From Siphonodentalium dalli (taxonomy: Eukaryota > Mollusca > Scaphopoda > Gadilida > Siphonodentaliidae): DNA of 64,000 bases. A program made the position numbers and the translations under genes. The stretch is taken from assembly GCA_032622095.1 (NCBI GenBank), contig CP136066.1:155397152-155461151 (forward strand), read 5' to 3'. The notes beneath the pieces are model-generated. The model was given only the letters and a program-made list of their open reading frames with translations. It did no database searches and had not been told where the DNA came from. Shown in pieces: positions 47,012 through 56,440 of this stretch (the stretch's first letter is position 1; every line of letters begins with the position of its first letter).

Positions 47012-48784
47012 CTGAAACAGAAGTATTTACAGTATAGTGTATGCTCTCATTAAAGCTACATGGCAGTTTGCGCTCCAAAATACCCCTAATAATATTCTCT
47101 TTTAAATTTTAGCCGGTATTGAAATGTCTCACAGTCTGGCACCATATTTTGAGGCCTGTTCCTCAGTTCTTCCACAGAACCCTGAGTTCATCCACCTCCT
47201 CCTGTTAATTGCAATCACAAATTTATAGCATATGAATATTGAGTTCCGATATAGGGCCCTGCGAATCAGCATTTTCATTTCAAATTGAATCACCAAATGG
47301 TTCTGAATCAAATTGAATCTAGAATCAAATCAATGTATGAGGCTTATCAATAGTGAAGATGTACATGTAGATATCACTTGACTGATACCAGTATCAATTT
47401 GCTCATAAGTGATGGTCAGTATACAATGCATATATTATCAATAAATGGATCAGATTCATATCTAACCAATTAAAGGATGTTTCTGTAAAAAACACAACTA
47501 AACACTATCAGAAAGCCCTCCCAATTGTGATTAAGATGACCCAAGTTCCATTCCGATCACATAATTAAATCAACTGAAAATTTAATAAATAATACTTAGT
47601 ACCACCAGTTTTCCGAGATCTCTGCGGCTACATTACGATGACGTCAAAATGGACAAGCAAACTAAAAACACAGATTCGGAGCCAGAGCTTATTATGCCTA
47701 CTACGATGACATAATCTCAGCAAAAACTAAAATGCGGAATCGGTCTGTTTGTGTGCAGTGTATGGATTACGTCGCTATGCAATGAGTTATTTAATTAATT
47801 AAGATAGTTTGGTTCAATTCAGAAGTTAATGTTTTATAGCAGACAATATTTATATGAATAAAGTAATTAGTAGCACCCAGGATGTTTGTTTTTATAATGT
47901 GGCTGAGTACGAACGTCCGAGTGTTCCCTATTGTATTGTGATAATCGCCAACCTATTGATAGCAGCTGACTTCCATTACCTAGCTGGATGCTATACAGAC
48001 AAAACAGCGGCGTAGCTTTTGTCAAAATTTGACAGTCAGTGCATTTGCCCTGTATACATGTACTTTCAGAAATCATAAAACACCACACCTTTATCCCCTA
48101 AATATCATTGTCTCGATATCATATGACAAAAATTTCTTGACTATATGGAATATATGGAATATCTTGAATAGCAAATTCGCATAACAATGAGTCCCACAAC
48201 TTACATGTACATATCAATTTCTTGCAAGTGTGGAGTATATACGTGGTTGTGATGTGCATGGTTTCAAATGTTTTACCAAATCGAATCATTGAACCTAATT
48301 GCTTTATCAAAGGTGAATACAGACCAGCACTAACCTAGTATGCCCAAAGAGATGTTATTTGACCCAAATAGATATATTTTCCCCATTTAGACTCACATGC
48401 ATGCATTTACATGTGGTTATGGTAATGAATTACCGAATGAGTAACTATCCTAACTAAAACAACTGCCCAATGTCCTGATCGGGTTCCCAAATGAATGTCG
48501 ATGTAATGTTTATAACATGTACCTGCAACTATTATTATTGATTCTTTATTTCATAAACTTTGGTACATTGTATGTGTTTGTGATATAAACAATAATAAAC
48601 CAAATCGGTTTGTGGCTCAAAACACCACACATGTCAGCAGTATTGCGTCAACGATTTTCAATAACCCCCAAAATAGCAATTGTGACGTCAGTCAATATGG
48701 TCATACAGGTGCTCTCTATATTTAGGCCGGGAAAATATATTTATGTGTATGAACCAATCAATTAGTATTGATACCGAATATCAA

Positions 48785-48895
48785 CTGGCATTAGGGAAAA
48801 TGTCCCACAGCAAATTTAATGCTGCACGGCATGTTAGATTCCACATGATTCTCATGGCATTGCTTATTGCCGTGTCCAATTTTGAGGAATGTATC
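48785..48895 (+). repeat. Dispersed ~110-bp repeat, related to 31095-31215
   Basis: AAAATGTCCCACAGCAAATT, TTTAATGCTGCACGG and CATGGCATTGCTTATTGCC correspond with 31095-31215. Confidence 0.7.
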
Positions 48896-49444
48896 ACACA
48901 AAGGATATCCAAGTAGCTAACCAATATATTCATTGGTATTTCTCTGGAAATATTGTATTATTCCTAAAAATTACTCTCTGCCAGCTAAAACGGGCTGCAG
49001 TGGTGAAAGTAAATTATGTTGTGCCTGCTAACTTCAGAATAGCATCAGCCTTGATATTCCAGGTGTACACTCCTTTGTTTGCACACAGAATGTAGTAGAG
49101 GAGCGGATACAACACAGTTGGTTAGTGGGCCAACCTCTAAGCTACACTGTCGATACTGTCGGGTGTAGGAATCTGATAGGTATCGACTGATCAGAATGTT
49201 GTCGCATTCTGCATCACAATACTACTACTAGTCGGCACCTCAAAACAGTGTGCGGAACTGTGCAGTACAAATAAAACAGTTATTATGCAGGTGGGGTTGA
49301 ATTAAAACATTTATATTATAGCAGTTGAAGGTATTCAGTTGTGATTTTGTAAGGTTTATTTAACACAGTAAATTGTATACCGGTAACAGGAGGTCCAACC
49401 ATACCATATACAAAATTTACAATTAATTACATTGTAATGGAAAC

Positions 49445-49533
49445 GGGCCAGCTCGCTCCAGGGCCAACTCGGTCCAGTCGACCTGGGCCAGCTCGCCCCG
49501 AGCCAGCTCGCCCCGGGCCAACTCAGTCCAAGG
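49445..49533. repeat. GGGCCAGCTCGCCCC motif cluster, left
   Basis: About six imperfect copies of GGGCCAGCTCGCCCC or GGGCCAACTCGGTCC. The motif is nearly its own reverse complement. A second cluster is at 51054-51118. The arrangement resembles the motif-array ends of the two MULEs further on. Confidence 0.65.
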
Positions 49534-49581
49534 GATAATGTCTTGTTTAAGTTGTTTTTCTTTGGTGTCTTTTTGCTTGCT

Positions 49582-49596
49582 TTCTCTCTCCCTCTT

Positions 49597-49628
<32 letters not shown>
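49582..49628 (+). repeat. (CT)n microsatellite
   Basis: A CTCTCTC run with a few interruptions, in TXNL1 intron 1. Confidence 0.95.
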
Positions 49629-49629
<1 letters not shown>

Positions 49630-50277
49630 AAGGGTTGTCAGGAGATAGATTGGATATTTGGGTAGTAGTGATGCTGAAGTTTCGGTCTGGCAGGTCAAAA
49701 CTAATGTTGAGTGCCAAAGATGGTGGAGGGACTGCTGGTAGGGTTGGCGTTGAAGTCGATGTGGTGATTGTTTTCGCTAAAATACTTTACACAATGGTTA
49801 TGATGTCAGAGAGAGTAGTAGGTGGGCGTGAGGCACCCGGGATGGTCGAAAAGATCGAGTGATCTTCTCCTTCACCCCACTTATGATGTCAGATAATAAT
49901 TGCACTGCTTATATACTGTATGTGGTCAGCATAAGAAAGTGATAACTATCTATCACACGTTCTGAAGCCATCTCACCCTCTGAAGTGTGAGGTGTGATTA
50001 GTCGACTGGTTACTGTGTAAACAACCTGCTTCTATTGTTTTTATAGGAATGGGTTTCCCTACATCCAGAGATAGTGAGATGAACTCAGAGAATAAGATAA
50101 TCTTTAATATTCAGAATGTGAAAACAGTTCATTATTGTTATTTATGAATTAGCCGGTTTATTGTTCAAACCGACTAATGTGATATACTGGCTATTATCTT
50201 TGCAAACAAACGTGCCTAAAGTAATCTAAATGTCAAAATTGATGGACATAACTCTGAAATATATCATCATCTGAACT

Positions 50278-51004
50278 TAGTCCAACAAATTAGACTATTC
50301 GGATTAATACATATTTTAATATTTGGACATTTACGATTGTATTAATCCTTCTAGTCTAATAAAAGAGCTGAAAGCAAAGTTAGCACACATTTTGAAGCAG
50401 GTCAACATCAGTGACCACCGATATATGACCCCATCAAAATACCATTTTCTCTTAAATTATCTACAAATACATTAGTCTTACCTGTAGCGGAGATAGTATT
50501 CTGTGTGTTCATACATAGATTGTGATATAAAAGTTGTCAGAATTACAGATTTGTTAGTTTAATCCCTATTGGAAAACATATCACCATTTTCAAATACAAA
50601 TAAATTATGTTAATTTCGCATGTTTTCCCAGATTTCTGATCTATTACGCATGCGCGTGCTTTCGTTTTCGTATTTGTTCGCTAGCGTAGACGGGTTTGAA
50701 TATTTCTGTCGGTTGAGTTGTTATAAAATTATATAGATTAACAGTGACACAAAATTATGCTAGTTAGTTCAGTCATGATATTTAACATTCCAACAAAAGG
50801 TATGTGTTTTTTATTTGTAGTTTTATTTGTGTCATTAGACGTGAACAGTGTAAGTTAAAGGGGCATGCCCTTGCCACATAACTCTTGCGGCTTCGTAGCG
50901 TTCAAAGTTTTCACGTCATTTGTTGGACGATGAGGGATTAAGACCACATAAATGTCCAAATATTAAAATAGGTCTTAATCAGAATCGTCTAATTTGTTGG
51001 ACTA
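50278..51004. mobile_element. 727-bp TIR element with 9-bp target duplication
   Basis: The ends TAGTCCAACAAATTAGAC and GTCTAATTTGTTGGACTA are inverted, and homology extends to about 60 bp (..ATATTTTAATATTTGGACAT). The 9-bp direct repeat ATCTGAACT flanks it (50269-50277 and 51005-51013). Nine-base duplications are typical of MULEs. No coding frame is seen, so it is non-autonomous. Confidence 0.88.
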
Positions 51005-51053
51005 ATCTGAACTTAAGAAATTAATATATATTAACTTAACACAAATTTAATAC

Positions 51054-51118
51054 CCGGGCCAACTCGGCCCTGAAAGCTGGGCCAGCTCGCCCCAAAAACT
51101 GCCTGGGCCGAGCCAGAC
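51054..51118. repeat. GGGCCAGCTCGCCCC motif cluster, right
   Basis: CCCGGGCCAACTCGGCCC, GGGCCAGCTCGCCCC and CTGGGCCGAGCC; compare 49445-49533. Together they may be the two ends of a ~1.67 kb element, with the 727 bp element inside it. Confidence 0.55.
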
Positions 51119-51702
51119 CAACTATTATTGATTGAACGGGATATTTATCTCGTCTGATGCAATGGTAGCCGCCTAACCGGTGTCGCCGGTCGGTGACTCA
51201 CAAATCATACCTCGAATTGGGAGCGGGTCGATTCGGTCCAGGGCTCTTTCGGTCTTCGACTTTTCGGTCCAGGGCTCTTTCGGCCGGGCTCGTTCGGCCC
51301 CTATTCAATTCGGGTAATTAGGTAGTGTGGGTGTTAATTGGACGGCATGTTAATTGCCTTTGATTTGGGACCGGTCTTTTGATGACAATGGAGATTTATG
51401 TTTGTAATTAACGTTTTATTCGCAACAATAGTAATGGATATACACACATAGTAATTAACACTGCAACAATTTCGAACAATAACGTGAATATATGATGAAA
51501 GATATGAACATTTATTGATTAAAAACAAGTTAAAACAGTAAATATATACAGTTTACATGATAAAACATCTGGTTATTTAATGATTAAAAACAAGATAAAA
51601 CATGGAAATACATTATTTATTTATAAATATTAAAACATAGCGTACTAGGTCTTCTTCTTTCTTCTTCTTCTTTGCGTAGGTCTTCTTCTTTATTCTTCTT
51701 CT

Positions 51703-51959
51703 TTATTTCTTGGATTGGCCATTCTTGTAGATCGCGTTCACATCTTTCAGGAATTCAGTTGTCTTGATGGTGCCGTCTTTGTATGATGCCCATATCGCCT
51801 CAAGGTCTCTGTCAATCTTCGTGTACTTCTGTTTTATGTCGGTCTCGAGGTCCCTCGCTGCTACAGCTACTTCGATATGTGCAGCTTCTTTTTGGAGCAC
51901 TTGGATCAGCGGGTAGAATGACAATCTGCTCCCCTTCATATTAAGCCGCCTGTGCCAAG
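51703..51959 (-). pseudogene. MULE transposase, last exon
   Basis: After an acceptor CTTCTTCATAG the frame reads (A)WHRRLNMKGSRLSFYPLIQ, then LQKEAAHIEVA and a basic/acidic helix ending WASYKDGTIKTTEFLKDVN. TAG/TAA-type stop closes it at 51703-51705. It joins in frame to RTNNHIE of the upstream exon, restoring the MULE signature 'RTNN.-E.WHRRLN'. The exon itself is intact; the gene is called broken because of the upstream part. Confidence 0.8.
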
Positions 51960-51962
51960 CTA

Positions 51963-52125
51963 TGAAGAAGACGAAATTTCATTAAATTTGTTTGTACTTT
52001 TGTAGTTCAATAAAAATATGGTGAAGAAGAAGAAATTTCATTAAATTTGTTTGTACTTTTGTAGTTCAATAAAAATATGGTGAAGAAGAAGATATTTCAT
52101 TAAATTTGTACTTTTGTAGTTTTAA
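51963..52125 (-). repeat. ~59-bp tandem repeat in the last transposase intron
   Basis: GAAATTTCATTAAATTTGTT followed by GTACTTTTGTAGTTCAATAA occurs 2.5 times in direct tandem between the two transposase exons. Confidence 0.85.
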
Positions 52126-52178
52126 TATTTTTATTATATATTAGTATATATGTTCTTTAAATGAATAATGATTCTTAC

Positions 52179-52992
52179 CTTCGATGTGGTTATTTGTTCT
52201 GACTTGGTGGTCAAATATGCACCATTCACTGATTGCGATGCAGCTATTTCTCATCCACTGGTTTCCAATGTACTCCACGAATTCCTTCAGTTGGTCGGTT
52301 CTGGCTCTTGTGGCTAAACTGTTGTATGTTGGCAGGATGTGGCTTGCTGGTAGGAATGGCCAAGATAGGAACTGCTGGATGTACGCCTTGATTGGGTTGT
52401 TGTTTTTATAGGCGGTTTTCAAGCCGATGTCACCGACCTTCTTCATCACAGCCTGGCACCAGTGGAAGACGCACCCTTTAATATCGCGACCAGGTAGTAC
52501 CTCTCTTATAGCCTGCCATGCAGCTGTGAAATAAACGTGAATATCTGTCGGCACTGGAGGTCGTTTTTTACTGCGGTGTCGGTTCGTTTGGCTGTTGAGT
52601 TCTTTGGTTTGAATTGGGCCGTCGATGTGGTCACTTCATCTCTAACGATTTCTTCTACTATATCTAAGGCAGGGCGGAACATGTCTTGGTCAGCTACTTC
52701 TTTAACTCTTGAGTATATAGTCTTCCTAATCATGAGGGATGTATCGGCTGGGTGGTTATGTTCGTGGTCATTTCGCATGTACTGTTCCCCGATCGATGTA
52801 GCAGCTGCAAGGCATGGATCCTTCCGATCTCTGACGCTGCAACGCCAACGGATGCGTCCGTTGTGTGATGCCTTTATCCCATAAGAGTAGCCGTCGGTAC
52901 ACACTAACAGCGGTTGTTGTCTTTTGCTGCCCGTCGGTAGAACCTTGTACGATACAGGGACGTCTAGGACAACATCCATTGGTGTTTCGTGA
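52179..52992 (-). pseudogene. MULE transposase, FLYWCH and catalytic-half exon (deleted, frameshifted)
   Basis: The acceptor TTTTGTTGCAG is in phase with the PHD exon. First comes a FLYWCH-type zinc finger: DGYSYGIKASHNGRIRWRCS, a downstream Cys (DPCLAA) and the H-x-H pair in HEHNH. A frame change occurs near 52560. The second frame gives the C-terminal half of a MULE catalytic domain: AAWQAIREVLPGRDIKGCVF, HWCQAVMKKVG, LPASHI and RTNNHIE. The first part of the DDE region (with the DGTF motif typical of the family) is absent, so an internal deletion has joined the two parts. Donor GAAG|GTAAGAAT. Confidence 0.85.
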
Positions 52993-53039
52993 CTGCAACA
53001 AAAGATATTATTTATAATAATGTATATTATAGAAATAAA

Positions 53040-53082
53040 AACGAGGAACGGATAACGAGGAACGGATAACGAGGAACGGACG
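53040..53082 (+). repeat. 17-bp x ~2.5 tandem repeat in first transposase intron
   Basis: ACGAGGAACGGATA repeats in direct tandem. It is in the intron between the PHD and FLYWCH exons. Confidence 0.85.
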
Positions 53083-53102
53083 AAGAAATTGCCTATATAT
53101 AC

Positions 53103-53359
53103 CTCTCTTCTCGCAGAAATGCTGAAGCAATTGTGTCGGGGCATCTGCTGCACACAAAGTTGATTGAAGACAGCCCCTTCATGGCGTCAAAATAACTTTT
53201 CTGTGTAACGCCGGTGTTACACAATCTGTGCTGCCACTGGCCGCATCTGTCGCAGGAAAGGGCGTGTTGACGTGGTCGGACATTCTTTGTACATTGGACA
53301 CATGGATAGTCGATGTCATTGCTGGTTGGTAATACTCGTAAACTGTATCGTCGGCTCAT
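53103..53359 (-). pseudogene. MULE transposase, N-terminal PHD-finger exon
   Basis: ATG at 53359 begins a 85-codon exon that ends GAAGAGAG|GTATATAT. A complete C4HC3 PHD-type pattern is visible: C20-x2-C23, C36-x2-C39, H44-x2-C47, C70-x2-C73, with the W-Q-H-R core. PHD fingers commonly read histone tails; a role in targeting the transposon is inference. The exon looks intact, but the full transposase is broken. The nested element at 53401 sits 42 bp upstream of the ATG, in the promoter or 5' UTR. Confidence 0.85.
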
Positions 53360-53845
53360 TGTTAATCAAATTGAAGAACTAATGGGATATGGTGTTGGGG
53401 GGTACAGGACGTTTCGTACCATGGTCGTTTCGTACTTGGTCGTTTCGTACCATCTGGTCGTTTCGTACCATATTTCTTGGTCGTTTCGTACCATGTGTTG
53501 GAAATGGGGAAAACACGGTATTTTATATATATATTTATATTATGTATGTATAATTATTCATGTTCTGGAATGCGGCGAAAGATCTTATGAGATTTGCTTA
53601 CATCGAATGTGAATAACAATCACGCTGACAATAGTATTCATCTGATTGACTGCGGGAAAGATCTTATGAGATGTTTTTACAACAAGTGTTAATACTAATC
53701 ACGCTGTATAAACAAGAGGTGAGCTCTTACTGATTACCACTAATTACCACCTGGCTTCTTGATCACACCTTTTCGTGAGTTGTTTTTGTTGGAATCCTAT
53801 AAGTAACATGAGATCCCCCATCATTTCATCATTCATCTCACAATC

Positions 53846-53927
53846 ATGTCTGACTTTCTCTCCGACGTTAATTGTATAGACTGTTCCAGAGAGGTTCGTC
53901 CGCGTCAACACGGTCTTCAATGTGAAG
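53846..53927 (+). CDS. PHD-finger protein of nested MULE, exon 1
   Basis: The start ATG is followed by 27 codons and a split glycine codon, donor TGTGAAG|GTTAGTAC. It reads MSDFLSDVNCIDCSREVRPR then QHGLQCE. With exon 2 it gives a 135-residue protein whose first 63 residues form a C4HC3 PHD pattern: C10, C13, C26, C29, H34, C37, C60, C63. 'VRPRQH.L.C..C..WQHR.C.TGV' is shared with the PHD of the outer transposase, so the two fingers are related. Confidence 0.8.
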
Positions 53928-54103
53928 GTTAGTACTCGTATATATTATACAATTTTATTTTGAACATCAACTTAACTTAATATTTAAAAACAATCTGTAA
54001 AATGTATATATATTATACATTTTTATTTTAAACATCAACTTAACTAAATAATTAAAAACAAATCTATATACCAGTTTGTTATAACACTGAATTGTCTTTC
54101 CAG

Positions 54104-54429
54104 GTTGCCACAGATGGCAGCACCGTACATGCAGCACCGGCGTTAGTCTAGAAGTTTACCGATATGCCATAAAGACAGCGACGGCAATAGATTGGGTCTG
54201 CACCGCATGCAGCCAAACCACGACAGTCGAGCAGACGGTAGAAGACATTGAAATGACAACGACGATGAAAAGGTACCAAAGACTCCAGTATCGGGAGAAC
54301 CAGGCGCAACTATTCTGCTTGTGGAGCAACTACGAAAACGGCGGCATCTCCACCAGTGGTCTGTTGAAGGCATGTTCGAAACTGTTTGCGCCAAAAGTTG
54401 TTGACAATGTCGAGTCGGCTGATTGTTAA
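54104..54429 (+). CDS. PHD-finger protein of nested MULE, exon 2 with MULE-like tail
   Basis: The acceptor GAATTGTCTTTCCAG fits, and the split codon makes G28. It completes the PHD finger (CHRWQHRTC ... WVCTAC) and, after a Thr-rich linker, ends with MKRYQRLQYRENQAQLFCLW then SNYENGGISTSGLLKAC. That tail resembles the last helix of the outer transposase (KYTKIDRDLEAIWASYKDG..TTEFL). So this looks like a transposase reduced to its two ends, without FLYWCH or catalytic domain. The frame is free of stops to TAA at 54427-54429, with no sign of decay. Role unknown. Confidence 0.8.
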
Positions 54430-54494
54430 TATCAAATATCATGTTCGTTGTGTAAAATAATGTTGTTAATGTTAATATGTTATTGTTATTTTAA

Positions 54495-54500
54495 AATAAA
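54495..54500 (+). terminator. AATAAA of the nested PHD gene
   Basis: AATAAA occurs 65 bp after the stop codon, with a second AATAAA directly after (54502-54507). Both lie before the terminal motif array of the element. Confidence 0.65.
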
Positions 54501-55305
54501 GAATAAAGTATGAAATTAATACTGTTTCCCCCCATTCCCAACATGGTACAACACATGGTACGAAACGACCAATTGATTTTTCTACATGGTACGAAACGAC
54601 CAATTGATTTTCTACATGGTACGAAACGACCAAACAATGCGGTACGAAACGACCAAGAAATATGGTACGAAACGACCAGATGGTACGAAACGTCCAGGTA
54701 CGAAACGACCATGGTACGAAACGTCTAGAATCCGTGTTGGGGCATACACACTACCCTTAAATAGATGGAACAATGTTGTGATAGGCATGAACAAGCCTCA
54801 CTTAAACAAACATGTTGTGATTGCATGAACAATTAAGTCTCAACTCACCAACTGAGTGATTCTCAACTCTGATCAATCACCGTTTTATCTTGTCCAAACA
54901 AACATGCCAGAAGCCGTTCTGAGTGTAAAAAGGTAGATACATGTACCAATCTATATAGATTATAGTAACATATATCTACAACTTTATTATCATCTTTCTC
55001 ACAGACAAATCACAGGTAAGAATATTAAATCAAATCATAAGATCAATATATATAATATAAATTAGAGCAATGCTACCCTTTTATACACTTTAATCAAAAT
55101 ATTAAACGCTTTATTATAATAATAAAATAACATACAAAAGAAAAATATATATAAACATCATACTGATAAAAACATTTTTAGGTGAGACTGTTCGGCCCAA
55201 ACCATGGGCCGAACAAGCCCGGCCGAACAAGCCCGGCCGAAACAGCCCTGGACCGAATCGACCCCGACCCCTCGAATTTAGGCAACATAAAACAAATTTA
55301 CTCAC

Positions 55306-55406
55306 CATGTTGCAAAAAAGTCAACCACAACAAGTTTAGAACCAGCAGTGCTGAGTTCGACTTGAAACTTTGAATCATCCGCTACTTCTATTACTTTTGA
55401 CGACAT
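55306..55406 (-). CDS. TXNL1: TXNL1 exon 1 (start codon)
   Basis: ATG at 55406 opens MSSKVIEVADDSKFQVELST then AGSKLVVVDFFAT and the first two bases of W34, donor ACATG|GTGAGTAA. It aligns with the N terminus of TXNL1 (beta-1, alpha-1 and beta-2 of the thioredoxin fold). Start choice: the first Met in the frame, at the expected distance from the active site. The following intron begins with only 30 bp of host sequence before the MULE border. Confidence 0.95.
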
Positions 55407-55447
55407 ATTTTTGTCGATTGTTTAAACTGAAAATAATGCAAATCAGA

Positions 55448-55455
55448 CCGGAAGT
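55448..55455. promoter_or_regulatory. ETS-type motif (CCGGAAGT) upstream of TXNL1
   Basis: CCGGAAGT lies about 42 bp upstream of the TXNL1 start codon. ETS/GABP sites close to the start are common in animal housekeeping promoters. It is a single short motif, so only suggestive. Confidence 0.35.
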
Positions 55456-56205
55456 TATTTTTTTAGGCTGTACTCCATTAATTGCGCCGAGCATTAATGC
55501 GCAAAACTGTACTGCATAATTTCCTTTCTGTTAATCTGTATGACTCTAACACAACCGGATCGCGTGACATCCATACAATCTATTTTCTTATTGTTCACGC
55601 TCGCCGGCTGCATCCTGGGACCACAACGGAAATAATCCTGCTTATATTGCGTTCGTGTGTCATCCCCGATAGCTAGTATGTGCATGTGGAATACAAACAC
55701 AAAAGCTAACTCCATTCTCAAATGCTACATATTTTAATCTTTTGGTTTAAAAAAAAAAAAAAAAATCGTTTTATTCACATTACTTGCTAACAACCATTAT
55801 CTTACTTCAAAGCAAGGGCATAAATGTTCTCACTAGTTATGCAGTCATGGTCACTTTATATGTTTGTATCTGGTTATATCTAGCTGTTACACCCTATACT
55901 ATATGTTTGTTATACTTACAACACTTTGTAACTTACCCACCGAGGGCCTTTATTGGTAAATAAACTCTATTCTATTCTATTTTAATACATTTAGGTTCTC
56001 ATCAGCGACCGCCTCAATCAAAATTTCAACTCCGACCCCTTTCTGCAGCCTCACAACACTTCATATAATATTAAAAACTGTTATATACATTACACATTAT
56101 TGTTAAACTCTTTTTGTCTCAAATGTTTCTACATGTATTGTCTACATGCGACTTCTTGACAACTAGGACCCAGCACTTTAGGATTAACAACCAAACACAA
56201 TGTGC
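55456..56205. other. Upstream flank of TXNL1, no recognised gene
   Basis: No conserved reading frame was seen. It contains an A run at 55748-55764 and otherwise AT-rich sequence. Confidence 0.5.
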
Positions 56206-56440
56206 GATATTAGCGCATGTTTCGGCGCGGCGAAAACGACAAAATGTGCTCCGTAACGGCTCACATTTTGTCGCTTTCGGCACGCGCCGAAACATATGCT
56301 AATTAGTAACGCGCCGAAACCGACAAAATGTAACGTAACGGCGCACATTTTGTCGCTTTCGGCGCTTTCGGTGCATTACTAATGGCGCACTTTTGTCGCT
56401 TTCGGCACGCGCCGAAAGCGCCATTAGGAAGTGGCCCTAA
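56206..56440. repeat. Cluster of CG-rich palindromes (GCGACAAAATGTG)
   Basis: GCGACAAAATGTG or its complement CACATTTTGTCGC occurs repeatedly, joined to TTTCGGCGCG/CGCGCCGAAA. Several overlapping hairpins form (for example CGCCGAAACATATG against CATGTTTCGGCGCG). It is a CpG-rich fold-back island in AT-rich DNA, ending CGCCATTAGGAAGTGGCCC. Probably a fold-back transposon; no target duplication was found. Confidence 0.7.

Larger units (their letters stand above)
53401..54733 (+). mobile_element. Nested MULE with PHD gene, 1.33 kb
   Basis: The perfect 9-bp duplication GTGTTGGGG flanks it (53392-53400 and 54734-54742). The inverted ends contain ACGTTTCGTACCATGGTC and then several direct copies of GGTCGTTTCGTACCAT (four at the left, about eight at the right). 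It inserted into the MULE at 51219-55270. It contains one small gene (53846-54429). Confidence 0.92.
51219..55270 (-). mobile_element. MULE carrying a PHD-FLYWCH transposase, 4.05 kb
   Basis: The inverted ends GGGAGCGGGTCGATTCGGTC and GGGTCGGGGTCGATTCGGTC (right end read in reverse) are followed by tandem CCAGGGCTCTTTCGG and CGGGCTTGTTCGGCC motifs. The direct repeat CTCGAATT flanks it (51211-51218 and 55271-55278; 9th base differs, G/T). The coding content fits: a MULE transposase on the minus strand. A second MULE is nested at 53401-54733. The right end lies 30 bp from the TXNL1 exon 1 splice donor. Confidence 0.88.
18709..55406 (-). other. TXNL1: TXNL1 gene, complete coding span (nine coding exons, 287 aa)
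   Basis: Thioredoxin-like protein 1 is a cytosolic redox protein that associates with the 26S proteasome through its C-terminal PITH domain. The exons are 55306-55406, 46915-47011, 42219-42386, 40720-40842, 34422-34488, 32389-32482, 31430-31508, 21890-21994 and 18709-18738. Their lengths (101, 97, 168, 123, 67, 94, 79, 105, 30) sum to 864, which is 287 codons plus stop. Human TXNL1 is 289 residues. Every junction is GT-AG and every phase fits. Residues 1-105 or so form the thioredoxin fold with active site W34-C-G-P-C38 and cis-proline P78; the PITH domain starts near residue 123. Introns 4, 7 and 8 each begin with a tandem array. Confidence 0.96.

Noticed and set aside
49090-49200. tRNA-like A box (CAGTTGGTTAGTGGGCC) suggesting a tRNA gene or SINE head
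   Set aside because: No convincing B box or cloverleaf arms. At most an old SINE fragment.
49635-49862. 75-codon + strand frame next to the CT microsatellite
   Set aside because: No domain recognised, and the reverse strand is equally open in parts; likely chance.
51135-51218. GGTAGCCGCCTAACCGG segment left of the MULE, tRNA-like
   Set aside because: No complete cloverleaf; interrupted by the MULE target site. Too weak to call.
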